A DNA stretch of 64,000 nt, taken from the NCBI GenBank assembly GCA_948144175.1, contig CANXME010002160.1, forward strand, positions 2,117,501 through 2,181,500. The letters run 5' to 3'. Made by a program: the position numbers and the translations under genes. Every line of letters starts with the position of its first letter. The stretch's first letter is position 1. The stretch comes from Closterium sp. NIES-65. Taxonomy: Eukaryota > Streptophyta > Zygnematophyceae > Desmidiales > Closteriaceae. Below, piece after piece: positions 32,765-45,513 of the stretch. The notes beneath the pieces are model-generated. The model saw only the letters and a list, made by a program, of their open reading frames with translations, was not told the DNA's origin and ran no database searches.

Positions 32765-32992
32765 TGTCGGAAAATATAAGTTAATATTTTCTATATGTAA
32801 CTGCATGTAGGATTGGTTACTGTAGTTATAGCGTTTTCCTATTTGGTGGTGCACCTTTCTTGTTTGTTCTTTCATATTTGTACCCTTGAACCTATAGTGA
32901 AACCCCTCATTCTCCTTCTTAAACTTTCTCGATACTTTCCTTCAACTCGAACTCACTAGCCATGGCTCCTAAGTCACGCTAGTTTCTTAACA
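32765..32992 (+). repeat. Solo LTR (227 bp family) inside G
   Basis: TGTCGGAAAATATAAG..TTTCTTAACA has the exact duplication CACAT at 32760-32764 and 32993-32997. Related to 10437-10663, especially in the last 100 bp. Confidence 0.9.
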
Positions 32993-33118
32993 CACATGCA
33001 GAGATATGTGTGTAAAAACAACAACACAGCGATCTCTACTTAGCAGAGCAAGCAAGCAGGTATATATATACATATATATATATGCATATATACATATAGA
33101 TCACAGTACAAACAAAGT

Positions 33119-33410
33119 CTACAGCAAGTGAGGAAAAATAGGCACAACGCCTAACAAAGTGCAGAAACGCTGATGATCACCAGACCGAAGTGCCTTGGTG
33201 AATATATCAGCAATATTGGCCCGAATGGCCACGTGAGCAAGACGAAGCTGACCACGTTGTTGCAACTCTCGAGCCAGGAAGTAACGCAGAGCGATGTGCT
33301 TCGTTCTGTGCTCCAGTCTGTGCTCCTGACACAAGGCAATGGCGGCCTTGTTGTCGACGTACAGCACTGGAGGAGAACGAGGCCGCTCTCCTAAGTCGGC
33401 CAGCAGGTAG
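33119..33410 (-). pseudogene. Element G RNase H, 3' part
   Basis: LADLGERPRSPPVLYVDNKA, KHIALRYFLARELQQRGQLR and NIADIFTKAL are copia RNase H end motifs, highly similar to those of C and F. The upstream half of the domain lies beyond element D, from 42459. Confidence 0.88.
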
Positions 33411-34486
33411 TATTGGATGCACGTCATTCTGAGTGCATGTCATCCTAACGTCCTGCCGAGTGCTCGTGCTATTTGTGCTTGCATGATTTGCATGAGCATA
33501 TGTCATTATGCATGGCTGTTGGATATTTTCATCTCTGTGTTTTTCTCCAAGTCTAAATGCTTGATCGTGCAGGAGAAATCCAGAGCTTTCCATGTGAAAA
33601 TATTAGGTGTGGGGCCTAGGCTTAGTAGCCTAGGCCCACACTAGGAGATAGGTAAGTTCGAGTGGGTTAGGTGAGAGTCGAGAAATTGGAAGGGAAGTGA
33701 AGTGACTAGCAAGAGTTGGGATACAAGTACATTGCCCTAAATTGGGTTGTACTCATTACAAAGTACCCCACTGCAGGCTAGACATCAAATATATTCTGAC
33801 ACACCCCCATAGCCAAAGTGGGGTGAAATCAGCAGAGCAGGCAAAGCAGTACAAGCTCAGGGTGGATCACAATGTCACCACACATTCTGAGCACAAGTTC
33901 AAGAAGCAATAGTTAAAGTGCACAATTATCAGCAAAGCTAGTGGTGGTCACAACGGGCAGGTGAGGAGGAGGAGGGAGAGTGAGAGGAGAGGAGATGGGA
34001 GGCGACTGCTGAAGCTGCAGACACACGGGCAACAGGAGCGGCTGGCACAGTGGCTACCGGGACAGCGCCCCGGACTACTGGAGTAACTGGCTCGGCGGCT
34101 ACGAAGAGCGGCAGGAGCAACGGACCCACGGGCGACAGGCGCAGCAGGCTCACTGGGCTACCAGGACAGCGCCCCGGACTACAGGTGCTGCGGACTACAA
34201 GACGGCAGCCTCCGCTCAACCTCCCACAAACAGTCCCACCCCCCTGACACACACCCGCTGCTACACCCCTAGCTCCACTCCCACGCACCCCCCTTAAACC
34301 CTAAACCCCAGTCTCCCACACAACCACCCCCCTCAGCGACAGCTGCAGCAGTGGGAGACGACGGAGGAGGAGAAGGAAGGGGCGACACAAACGGAGCACC
34401 CCCACACCCGCAAACGGGGGGGGGGGGGGGGGGGACAGTGCGCACGAGGGCGCAGACAGTAGCAGAGCGCACGGGGGCGCGAGCAC

Positions 34487-35268
34487 GAGACACGGGCAGC
34501 AACAGGCACGGGCAGCACAGGCACGGGCAGCACAGGCACGGGCAGCACAGGCACGGGCAGCACAGGCACGGGCAGCAACAGGCACAGGCAGCACAGGCAC
34601 GGGCAGCACAGGCACGGGCAGCACAGGCACGGGCAGCACAGGCACGGGCAGCAACAGGCACGGGCAGCACGGGCACGGGCAGCACAGGCACGGGCAGCAC
34701 AGGCACGGGCAGCACAGGCACGGGCAGCAACAGGCACGGGCAGCACAGGCACGGGCAGCAACAGGCACGGGCAGCACAGGCACGGGCAGCACAGGCACGG
34801 GCAGCAACAGGCACAGGCAGCACAGGCATGGGCAGCACAGGCACGGGCAGCACAGGCACGGGCAGCACAGGCACGGGCAGCAACAGGCACGGGCAGCACA
34901 GGCACGGGCAGCACAGGCACGGGCAGCACAGGCACGGGCAGCAACAGGCACGGGCAGCACAAGCACGGGCAGCACAGGCACGGGCAGCACAGACACGGGC
35001 AGCAACAGGCACGGGCAGCACAGGCACGGGCAGCACAGGCACGGGCAGCACAGGCACGGGCAGCACAGGCACGGGCAGCAACAGGCACGGGCAGCACAGG
35101 CACGGGCAGCAACAGGCACGGGCAGCACAGGCACGGGCAGCACAGGCACGGGCAGCACAGGCACGGGCAGCAACAGGCACGGGCAGCAACAGGCACAGGC
35201 AGCACAGGCACGGGCAGCACAGGCATGGGCAGCACAGGCACGGGCAGCACAGGCACGGGCAGCACAAG
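34487..35268. repeat. 15/16-bp minisatellite of element H
   Basis: About 50 units of GGCACGGGCAGCACA, with interspersed 16-bp GGCACGGGCAGCAACA. The one-base difference rotates the frame, producing long artificial Ala-Arg-Ala-Cys/Leu-Pro-Val frames on the minus strand. A run of about 17 G lies just before (about 34418-34434). Confidence 0.95.
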
Positions 35269-35309
35269 GCGTACCGGGTCCAGGGGCGGCTTCTGGGGTC
35301 CAGGGGCGG

Positions 35310-35690
35310 CACCTGCAGCTGGGCGGCGGTAGCTGCTGCGGCAGAGCAGCGGCGGCTGCTGCTGCTGATAGAGCGGCGGCTGCTGCTGCTGGGTCGGTGG
35401 CGGCAGCTGCTGCAGGTCTGGCGGCGGCTGCTGCTGCAGACTCTGGCGGCGGCTGCTGCTGTAGACTTTGGCGGCGGCTGCTGCTGCAGGCTCTGGCGGC
35501 GGCTGCTGCTGCAGGCTCTGGCGGCGGCTGCTGCTGCAGACCCTGGCGGCGGCTGCTGCTGAAGACCCTGGCGGCGCCTGCTGCAGCAGGCTCTGGCGGC
35601 GGCTGCTGCTGCAGACCCTGGCGGCGGCTGCTGCTGTAGGCCTGGCGGCGGCTGCTGCTGCAGGGCGGCGGCGGCTGCTGCTGCAGGAAC
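35310..35690. repeat. CTGGCGGCGGCTGCTGCTGCAG-type minisatellite of element H
   Basis: About 12 copies of a unit of roughly 27 bp with GGCGGCGGCTGCTGCTG. It is followed by about 4 copies of a CGCGGGTCCCGCACGG-containing unit (35695-35860). Confidence 0.88.
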
Positions 35691-37074
35691 TGACGGCGCC
35701 CCGCGGGTCCCGCATGGGGCGTCGCGACGAGCAGGGGCGACGCCCCGCGGGTCCCGCACGGACGTCGCGACGAGCAGGGGTGACGCCCCGCGGGTCCCGC
35801 ACGGACGTCGCGACGAGCAGGGTGACGCCGCGCGGGTCCCGCACGGGCGTCGCGACGATCAGCGGGGAGGGCAGCGCGCAGGCCCCCCGAGGGCGCTTCG
35901 AAGGACGGGAAAACCGCCGCGCGCCCCGAGCGCACGGCGGGATGAAAAACTCCGAAATCCTAAAAAACGGCAGGAAGAAGGACTGCAGCGGAAGCATAGG
36001 GGCCCACAGGCCAAGGTAGAACGGGCTCTGATAACATGTGAAAATATTAGGTGTGGGGCCTAGGCTTAGTAGCCTAGGCCCACACTAGGAGATAGGTAAG
36101 TTCGAGTGGGTTAGGTGAGAGTCGAGAAATTGGAAGGGAAGTGAAGTGACTAGCAAGAGTTGGGATACAAGTACATTGCCCTAAATTGGGTTGTACTCAT
36201 TACAGAGTACCCCACTGCAGGCTAGACAGCAAATATATTCTGACATTCCAACGATACCAAGATCACCTTATTTCGACCAAGATCGCCCAAGTTACAAGAT
36301 TTCCAAGACTTGGATTTCTTATTACCTTTTGAGGATACATCTAATTTGGGTGATTACTTGGGACATGACTATAAAGGGATCTTTGGTTGGGTGGTTAGGG
36401 AAGGCAACTTTGACTTTTGGATTGGGGTGGCTAGAAGTTTCTAGCATGGGTTGCAAATGTTGCAACACCTAGGCAAAATCCAACTAGATTGGATTTTGCA
36501 TGTGACACCTCAAGGACCTCATGATGAGGGTTGCATCCTTGCTGCTAGGAAGGTTCCTATCATCCTTCCCTAGCTCTTGGAGAACCCCTTCTCTCTCATG
36601 GTTCTCTTGGAGGTTCCCAAATCCAACTTTCTATGTCTTAATGCTTGTACTTCCTCCACCATACTAGTCATGCGGCTGCTGGACGTTTTTACTTGGTTCT
36701 CACTCTATAGACCATCTTAACAAATAATTCAACTTGGAGATGGTAGCTAAGCCTAAGGCGCAACTTCTTACTGAGCGGATTTGCGTCTAGTTGAGTAATG
36801 AGTTCGTCGTAAGCTCTCAAAGTGACGGATCCTGAACAAGTGGTATCAGAGCGGGTAGTTGACTTTGAGACAACGAATCGTCGTGAATTTTCAACCAATG
36901 TTGTCAAGTAAGACCATTTTATAGTAGGTCTAGTTGCGAACATTCGATTGGTGGTCAAACCGCGTTCTAATTCGAAGTATCCAGTCCGTGACGACGATTT
37001 TTGTAGAATCAAAATTTCTGGCAAAATTCTCTCCAAACGATTTCTCAAGTTTCCACCGTTCATAAGGCCTCAAT

Positions 37075-37977
37075 ATGGTTGGTACGAACTCCGGAGGTGC
37101 TAGTGGCGAGATGGATAGAAGTAGAGAGGCTGGAGAGCAGGGGGGAGTTGCTGGTGGAGGAGTGGGGACTCACCAACCAGCCAACCCTACGCTACCTACT
37201 TCTTCTACACCATCTCTTACTACCGTGGATCATGTGAAAGCTTTCTCTATTGAGAAATTCATGGGGGAGGACTACGAGCACTGGAGTTTCCGCATGAGGC
37301 TGATGTATACCCAATACAAGCTATTGGATTTCGTGGAGGGGAAGGAGAAGATGCCGGAGGCCGCGGAGCTGAAAGGAGCGTGGATGAAGCGATCGTTTGA
37401 CGCGTACATGCTAATGGTGCAAGCGGTTGGCGGGCGACAACTTGACCACATCAAGGACCTCTTGGGTGATCCAGAGTGTGGCCTCAAGGCTTGGAGGAAG
37501 CTTCTGAATGTGCACTCACCGACACATGCTACCGGCATCGTGCTACTCGCGCGGCGGCTGCGCAACATCAAGTTCGTTGATGGAGAGCCGATGCAACCGG
37601 TGTTGGATGAGATGCGCGACATCTTCACGAAGCTCCAAGGAGGCGGTGTGGTGTACCCCGAGCTCGTGCAATGCGTGGGGATCGTGATACGGCTGCCGGA
37701 GTCGTGGTCTGCCCTTGCGATCAAACTCAACTCTCAACAGCCCAAGTGGAGCGTGGATTACATTCGCGCACGCATCCTAGAGGAGGACTTGTGGCGGCGG
37801 AGTGTGGAGCGCTCGGAGGAGGGGGCTGGCCATGGAGTTGGAGGTGGAAAGAGTGGTTTCAAGAAGAAGTGGAAGGGCAAGAACAAGGATAACCCTAAGG
37901 AGGATGGCGGCGGGGGTCAAGGGGAGGTGTGGTTCTATTGCAAGAAGCGCGGACATCGTTGGCGGAAGTGCTATTAA
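37075..37977 (+). pseudogene. Element D Gag
   Basis: A 300-codon open stretch. The Gag core has AFSIEKFMGEDYEHWSFRM, YTQYKLLDFVEGKEKMPEAA, GGRQLDHIKDLLGDPECGLK and LPESWSALAIKLNSQ. A basic Gly/Lys-rich tail ends in a degenerate zinc knuckle, CKKRGHRWRKC. Same Gag type as element E. Confidence 0.85.
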
Positions 37978-38028
37978 CGACACAAGGATTGGATCCCGCC
38001 TTCATCAAGCAACCAGCGTGGTGGCACG

Positions 38029-40911
38029 ATGAGAAGGGGAGTCATGGGAGCTAGTGGAGAGGAGAAGGAGGAGGAGAAAGGCGGCAAATCTGAGGAGCGG
38101 AAGGCCGGGTTCTTCTTCTTCGTGAACGAAGGCGCAACCGACCACGCTATGGCTGCCAAGGTTCTCCTACACCCCCTCACCCATTGGGTGATTGACTCCG
38201 AGAGCTCTTGGCACATGACTCCTCGTGCGGACCTACTTGATGAGATTCAGCCCGCACCCATCTCTACAGTCACATCCGCGACGGGCGCCAAGGCCAAGGT
38301 CATGGGCATGGGATGCGCCAAGTTCATGGAAGCGGATGGAGAGCTCGTGGGGCTGAAGAACATGCTGTGGGTGCCGGACTTGTGCGCGAACCTGATTTCT
38401 ACCGGCCGATTGGGAGATGCGGGTGTGAACATCGAGACGATTGGCTCGTAGCGCTATCGAGCCTACAACGATGAGCGGCTGATTTGGGACATGCAGTGGA
38501 AAGGGGATGTCCACAAGCGGATGTGGCAGATCCCGGTCCTCCCTTGGCGGAAATCGAGCAAGGCGGGAGCGGCGACATCTATGGAGGAGAGCGTCACCAA
38601 GGAGGAGCAGCAAGGTGTGCAAGGAGAGAAGCTGATTGGAGGAAGCGCGACGGTGAAGGCGTCGGCTACCTCGGGCCAAGCGGATTGGGAGACTTGGCAT
38701 CGGCGACTCGCACACGTGGTTGTTTCAACACTGGAGGTGATGCACAAGGAGAAGTGCGTGCATGGGCTGCAACTGCAAGGAGATGGCACTCATTATGGCA
38801 GCTGCAAGGCGTGCATGCAAAACAAGTTTGCGCGGTTCCCGTTCCCACGAGCGGAGGGATCAGCGAAGGCACCATTGGAGGTGGTGCACATGGACCTTGT
38901 GGGTCCTATGAGGACTGAGGGGACTAGGGGAGTGATGTAGTTCCTTACCATGGTGGACGAATAGAGCCGTTCCACGTGGGCGTGTCCCTTGTCCAAGAAG
39001 AGCGATGCTGAAGCGGCGATCAAGGAGGATTGGTTGCCGATGGTTGAGCGGCAAGCGATTCGACTGGTGAAGGTGCTGAGGAGCGACCAAGGTGGAGAGT
39101 TCCTTGGAGCGGAATTCACCAAGTTCCTCAAGAGAAATGACATCCGACATCAGCTCACCTGCCCTGGAACACCGCAGCAGAACGGCATTGCTGAGCGTGC
39201 CAACCGGATCATTGGCGAGGCGGCTAAGACCTTGTTGGGGGCTGCTGGGATGCCTTACAAGTTCAGGCCTGAAGCTGTTCGCCATCTCATCACGGTCAAG
39301 AACAGGGTCTTGACTCATGTTGGCGACAAGCATTGGGTGCCGTACGAGCGTTGGCTTGGGAAGAAGCCATCCATTGACATGCTGCGGGTGTGGGGCTGCA
39401 TGGGGCTTGTGATGGTGCCTAAGGAGCAGAGGCACAAGCTGGAAGTTGCTGATGTGTGGGCTGTCCATCTTGGGATGGCTCCTGACTCGAAGGGGTGGCT
39501 GATGTGGGACCCCAAGAGCAAGAGGACGCTGGTCAGTCGTGATGTCAAGTTTGTGGAGGACATCATGTACAAGGATTGGCAGCAGCAGCAGCAGGTGCAG
39601 ATTAGCTTGCGTCTACACGAGATTGAGCGGATTGCAGTGGAGGAGGTTCAGCTGCACCTTGAGGATCTCCCTGGGTCAGAGCTGACCAGTGACCACAGTG
39701 GCGGTGGTGAGCAGCAAGTTTCTGGTCCTGCTAGAGAGGAGGGGTTGGAGGATGAGTCGGCACGTGTGGACTCACCATCTCAGCCCGAGCCTCCTGCAAA
39801 CGCCAAGGTCACCAAGAGGAGTGTGCAGAGAGGAGCTTCACCACATGGGCAGCAGACTGTAACCCGTGAGAAGAGAGTGGCAGCAGCACCCTCAAGGCTG
39901 AAGTATAGCCGTTTGGGAGGACCCAAGCAAGGTGCCATGGCGGTTCAGGTGGATGAGGGAGATGATGAGGAGATGGCATTCTGTTTCTTCACACCTCTGC
40001 CTAGAGAACCAGCCACATTGGAGGAGGCACTGAGTGGAACCCAGAAGGAGGAGTGGAAGGCTGCCATGGATGCGGAGTTCAACAGTCTCATTGAGAATGG
40101 GACTTGGGAGCTTGTTGAGTTACCCGAGGGGCGACGGCCGATCAGCAGCAAGTGGGTCTTCAAGGTGAAGAGTGGTACTGATGGTGCGTTGGAGCGGTAC
40201 AAGAGCCGCTTGGTCGCCAAGGGGTTTCAGCAGAAGGAGAAGGTCGACTTCGGGGAGATCTTCGCTCCCGTTGCTAAGCCAGTGACACTGAGGACTTTGA
40301 TGGCTGGCGCAGTTGTGAAGGGATGGCACGTGAAGCAGATGGATATCACCACTGCGTTCCTCAATGGAATACTGCTGGAGGATATCTACATGGCGCAGCC
40401 CGACGGCTATGAGGATGGAACCAGCCGGGTGTGCAAGCTTAAGAAGGCCATCTATGGCCTTAAGCAAGCGCCCAGGTGTTGGTACGAGAAGCTGGAGGAG
40501 GTGCTGCTGGGTGGAGGCTTCAAGTCGTCCCAGGCAGATCACAACTTGTTTCTGCTTGGAGAGGGGGAGCAGCTGATTTTGCTGCTGGTGTATGTCGACG
40601 ACATACTGCTGTTCTCAACTCCCATGGAGCAGATTGAGAGGACACAGAAGCTGCTGATGGACAACTTCAAGTGCAAGATGCTGGGGGATGTCCACTATTA
40701 CTTGGGGCTGCAGATTGAGAGAGATGTTGAGAGAAGGTGGCTGAAGGTGCATCAGTCACACTACATCTCTGGTGTTAAGGAGCGGTATGGTGTGACTGGG
40801 GGTCGCACTGTGATGACACCGTTCCCTGCGGGCTTCAAACTGAAGAAGGCAGCTGAGGAGGATGATGTACTCGAGGATGAGAAGAATACCAGTCACTCAT
40901 TGGGAGTGTGA
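38029..40911 (+). pseudogene. Element D protease-integrase-RT region
   Basis: Protease-like THWVIDSESSWHMTPRADLL (about 38180-38240) and the following strand LWVPDLCANLISTGRL. Pre-integrase WETWHRRLAHV. Integrase core VLRSDQGGEFLGAEF and CPGTPQQNGIAERANRI, then RVWGCMGLVMVPKEQ. RT: EWKAAMDAEFNSLIENGTW, KSRLVAKGFQQKEKVDFGEI, VKQMDITTAFLNGILLEDIY and YVDDILLFST. Fossil, broken. Confidence 0.88.
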
Positions 40912-41588
40912 TGTATGTAGCTGTGCATACGCGACCTGATGCTTCATTCAGAGTGGGGCAGCTGGCCAGAGTTGTGCAATGGTCCACTGAGGAGCAGTTG
41001 GAGGTGGCAAAGCGCTTGGTGCGCTACCTCAGATCAACGGCATCTGCTGGTGTTCAGTTTTCAGTTGGCGGCCAGATGAAACAGATTGGAGCAGATGGGG
41101 TCACGACTGGAACCTTGAAGCTGACGCGCTTCACCGACGGCACATGGGCCTCAGATGATGAGGATCAGTCATCGGTTGGCGGCTTTGTGTGCATGTTCGG
41201 AGGTGGACCAGTGAGCTGGAGGTCCAAGAAGCAGAGTGAGATTGCTCAGTCTTCCGGAGAGGCAGAGTACATGGCGATGTACCATGCCATCAAGGAGATC
41301 GTGCTTCTGAGGAAGCTGCTGGAGGACATGGGAGCTGGACAAGAGGGACCTACACCACTTTTCTCCGACAGCGAGGCTGCTATTGGCATGGCCAATAATC
41401 CTATCCTGAATGGGCTGAACAAGCACATGAAGATTAAGTGGCACAGGGTGAGGCAGATGGTGAAGCAGGGGATCGTTGAGTTTCACCATGTGAAGGCTAG
41501 CAAGCAGGCGGCAGATTTTCTCACCAAGAGACTTCCCGAGAGCGCACATTGGAAGTGTGCTAAGATGTGTGGCATGGCATTGCACTAG
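40908..41588 (+). pseudogene. Element D RNase H region
   Basis: YVAVHTRPDASFRVGQLARV, SGEAEYMAMYHAIKEIVLLR, then NKHMKIKWHRVRQMVKQG and QAADFLTKRLPES. It ends about 100 bp before the polypurine tract. Confidence 0.85.
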
Positions 41589-41688
41589 TGTGAGCAGTAG
41601 TGTCATGAATGCATGTGTGATTGTGTGCATGAGAGTATGCATTTGTGTGAGTGTGTGTGCATGCAGTCCATTAGTATGAGGGGGAGTT

Positions 41689-42458
41689 TGTTGGATGCAC
41701 GTCATTCTGAGTGCATGTCATCCTAACGTCCTGCCGAGTGCTCGTGCTATATGTGCTTGCATGATTTGCATGAGCATATGTCATTATGCATGGCTGTTGA
41801 ATATTTTCATCTATGTGTTATTCTCCAAGTCTAAATGCTTGATCGTGCAGGAGAAATCCAGAGCTTTCCAACGATACCAAGATCACCTTATTCCGACCAA
41901 GATCGCCCAAGTTACAAGAATTCCAAGACTTGGATTTCTTATTACCTTTTGAGGATACATCTAATTTGGGTGATTATTTGGGACATGACTATAAAGGGAT
42001 CTTTGGTTGGGTGGTTAGGGAATGCAACTTTGAATTTTGGATTGGGGTGGCTAGAAGTTTCTAGCATGGGTTGCAAATGTTGCAACACCTAGGCAAAATC
42101 CAACTAGATTGGATTTTGCATGTGACACCTCAAGGACCTCATGATGAGGGTTGCATCCTTGCTGCTAGGAAGGTTCCTATCATGCTTCCCTAGCTCTTGG
42201 AGAACCCCTTCCCTCACATGGTTCTCTTGGAGGTTCCCAAATCCAACTATCTATGCCTTAATGCTTGTACTTCCTCCACCATACTAGTCATGTGGCTGCT
42301 AGACGTTTTTACTTGGTTCTCACTCTATAGACCATTTTAACGACTGATTCAACTTGGAGATGGTAGCTAAGCCTAAGGCGCAACTTCCTACCGAGCAGAT
42401 TTGCGTTAAGGTGAGTAATGAGTTCGTCGTAAGCTCTCAAAGTGACCGATCCTGAACA
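41689..42458 (+). repeat. 3' LTR of element D
   Basis: 770 bp, TGTTGGATGCACGTC..GATCCTGAACA, preceded by GAGGGGGAGTT. Confidence 0.93.
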
Positions 42459-44395
42459 ACAGGTTGGTGAGCCGGCGTAACTCCTGTGCAGCCATGGCTG
42501 TGGCGTAGATCTCAGCCTCATAACTGGAGCTGAGAACAGAAGGTCAGCATGTAGAACACCAAGAAACTGAACCAGAGCCAAGGCTGAAGGTGTAACCCTG
42601 TGACGACCACTGCGTAGCCTGATCGTCAACCCAAGAAGCGTCTGAGTGCCCAGTGAGGACAACTGCGCTCCGCCCTCCAAGCACGAGCCCATGCCCGATG
42701 TACTGCACAAGTAGCGTAGTACCCTCTTTGCAGCATCCATGTGCACCTTTCGGTGCCGACCAGGAGCCACGTAGCGAGCCAGAAGGCCAAGAGGGTATGC
42801 AAGGTCAGGTCGAGTGCAGGTCATCAGGTACATAAGGCAGCCCACTAGCTCTAGATACGGGCCACTCGGCTCTACGGACTTGTCCAAAGGTGGAGCTGAG
42901 AGCGAGTGGCCTGTAGCCAGAGGATTGTGCTGTGGCAAGGACCAGGTGAAGCCGAAGCGCTGAAGGACCTGCTGCACCATTTGTAACTGTGTCACTGTGA
43001 TGGTGCGGCATGCTCTGTCCCGGGTGATCTGCAAGCCAAGGTAGCTGCGTAGTTCACCCAGGTCTGTGCACGTGTGTCTCTTCTGCAACTCAGACTTCAC
43101 CAGGGCGAGAGTCTCAGTGTCAGCAGTGGCAAAGACCAAGTCCTCGACGTACACGAGGATGTAGAACGGCGGCAGCGACGTGTCGGTGCGCAAAAACAGT
43201 GACGGGTCAGCAGTCGAGGGAGCAAACCCAAGAGCCGCAAGTGTAGTCCCCAGTGTGTCGTGCCACTCATGTGATGCCTGGCGGAGATCGTAGACAGGCC
43301 GCTGGAGGCTTCACTAGGTACCAGGAGGGAACAACCCAATAAAGCCAGGAGGGCAGCGTAGCCAGATCTCCTCGTGCAGGCTGCCCTGCAAGAAAGCTGT
43401 GCTGAAGTCAAGAGAGTGAAGCTCGTAGTCACGCTGAGCGGCAACGTGCAGCAGCACCCGAAGAGTGGTCATCTTCGGGGTGGGGGAGAAGGTCTGAAAG
43501 AAGTCTACTCCCTCTCGCTGACTGAAACCTCGAGCAACGTAACAAGCCTTGAAGACACGCGGAGAACCAGGCGGCCGCTTCACCCTGAAAATCCACATGC
43601 CACTGACGATGTTCGCCTTAGGAGGGGGAACCTCGTCAATGTAAGTGCCTGTGGACTTCCAGGATGCCATCTCTGCATCCATGGCTGTGTGCCAATGAGA
43701 GTAGTACTCACCCGCGATCGCCTCAGCGTAAGAGCGCGGGGTCGGGATTTCTGGAGCATTCAGGTGTCCCTCAGGGGCAGGCAGCATGGACAAGAGATGA
43801 GGCGCAGTGGCTGCAAGACACTCAAGGTCCTCGTGCCTGTCCTCAAGGATGTCCGTGCCAAGACCACACTCACCTCCGACGGACGGAGGACGGACAGACT
43901 CAGACTCAGCAACAAGACTAGCGGCGTAGTCTAGACGACAGGGAGCAGCAAAGTTTACAAGCTCAGCAACAAAGGCAGACGCAGCAGCAGACTCAAACGA
44001 CGGGTCAGTGACAACTGTGGCTAGCAGACGCGTGACAGTAGAGTGAGCAGCACGGGTGTGGTCAGACTCAGGTTCAGGAATGGTAGGCAGAGAAGACGCA
44101 GGAGGGGACGGCAGGGGAACACACTACGGAGGAGAGGAAGGACGAGGATCTACGAGGTGGGTGCCGGGGACAGCCGGCTGACGCGAACAAGGAATACGAC
44201 GACCGGAACTATAAGAACGGACAGGTGAGACAGGACGCGACGCAGGCTCACGGCGCTCAATAAAACCCCTTGTCTGCTCAGTGTAAGGAGAAGGAGCAGG
44301 CTGCGGTGAGCCAGGCTGTAATGGAAGACTAGTAGACGAAGGGACCTTGCGAAGCACAGAGTCAGGCGGTGGCTGAGACGACGGAGACAGTGGAG
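42459..44395 (-). pseudogene. Element G RT and start of RNase H
   Basis: Minus strand: HWHTAMDAEMASWKSTGTYI, ACYVARGFSQREGVDFFQTF, LHSLDFSTAFLQGSLHEEIW, YVEDLVFATADTETLALVKS and GCLMYLMTCTRPDLAYPLG, then RNase H up to the junction with D. The right-hand part (about 43800-44395) is the Ser/Ala-rich linker. Interrupted on the left by D and on the right by E. Broken. Confidence 0.85.
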
Positions 44396-44400
44396 CGAAG

Positions 44401-45276
44401 TGTTATGTGATGCTATCATTTGCATTCACGTCTGTCTGCCTCCCATCATGTGTTCGTGCGTTGCATGTGTGAAATGAGCGTGCGCAAGAATTTGTGTTTT
44501 CTGTGGTTTGGATTTTCTGAGTGTGTGTGAATGTTATTTGGCTTGAGCAGATATCTGAAGTGACTCCTCTGCTCAAGAGCTTTCCGACGAACCAAGTATC
44601 GCTTCAATCGGAGCACGAACAAGAAAATTACGAACGTTGGAGTTCGTATGCTTTTGATATTTGGTTGTGGTGACTATGGGGAGTTGTGGGGTTGCCTCAA
44701 TATAGGGTACAGACTTTTGGGGGTTGGGAAATTCGCCTTTTCTACTGTAGTTGCTGCCAAGTGGTTGGGTGAAACCAAACCAGGTTGGCAAGTGTGGCCA
44801 AGTTGGGTTAAGGTGGATGGCATGGGTTGGGAAAGTGACAAAAATGAAAGTGGGGTTGCCTATGGAGAGGGGAATTGTGTGGCATGGGGTTTCTTTGGTT
44901 GGGGACTCTCTTGGGACCTTCCTTCTTGTCCTCCTCATCCCATCCCACCTGGTTTAGTGCTACTCCAACTCTCTTGTGTAGTTAATTGTGAGCTTGTGAG
45001 ACAATTGTGATTGAGTTAATATTCTATGGCAGCATACACCCTAGTGCGCCGAAATTCATAACTCAAGAAATACTTCACCTTATTGTACGATTCAAATTGG
45101 GAATTGTAGCCACGGACTAGAGCTACAACATATCTGAGTTTGGTGAAGTTTGAACAGTGCACTTCTCGTCGACAACGTTTCTTGTGAAGTCGCAGTTTCT
45201 GTCCAGAATTTCAAGCCAACGATTTTGAGAAATTTAGGCTCCTAATCTTCACAGACTCGATCCTTAGTCTCTAACA
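44401..45276 (+). repeat. 5' LTR of element E
   Basis: 876 bp, TGTTATGTGATGC..CTCTAACA, two bases before the priming site. Confidence 0.95.
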
Positions 45277-45513
45277 AGTGGTATCAGAGCTGATTAAGGA
45301 CTTTGTGGAGAGTCTAATGAAGTGTGAAGACCCTCCTAGACCCACCATGGCCTGTGGGCGTGCCTAAGTGGACTTCTAGAGGCTGGATGTGACTTCCGTT
45401 AAGGGGAAACCCTGCCGAAATTTTGTTGGCGCCGACAGTTGTGAAGATTGTGTGGATCTACATATTGACCTGCAAAAGGGGGAGCTGAAACCTCTGATTG
45501 GGAGAAGAGGAGA

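Larger units (their letters stand above)
33593..36245 (-). mobile_element. Element H: non-autonomous copia derivative filled with minisatellites
   Basis: LTRs of 209 bp (33593-33801 and 36037-36245) differ at about 2 positions. The duplication TTCCA is exact (33588-33592, 36246-36250). On the minus strand a priming site TGTTATCAGAGCCCG follows the right LTR and a polypurine tract ..GGCTATGGGGGTG precedes the left one. The 2.2-kb interior has no Gag or Pol domain, only GC-rich leader-like sequence. The LTR core CTGCAGTGGGGTA ties it to C, F and G. It is probably a deletion derivative mobilised by relatives. Confidence 0.9.
33411..42458 (+). mobile_element. Copia element D, complete span, 5' LTR split by H
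   Basis: 770-bp LTRs: the 5' one is 33411-33592 plus 36251-36838, the 3' one is 41689-42458. They diverge by roughly 4 percent. TGGTATCAGAGCGGGTAG at 36841 is the priming site and ATGAGGGGGAGTT the polypurine tract. The target duplication is imperfect (CAGG on both sides). Plus-strand parts: Gag, protease, integrase, RT and RNase H. It inserted into the RNase H of element G. Broken (about four breaks besides H). Same family style as element E. Confidence 0.92.

Noticed and set aside
34269-35997. Three overlapping minus-strand frames of about 500-550 codons (Ala-Arg-Ala-Cys, Leu-Pro-Val repeats)
   Set aside because: They only reflect the minisatellites of element H. Units of 15 and 16 bp mix and rotate the frame, so no stable protein is implied.
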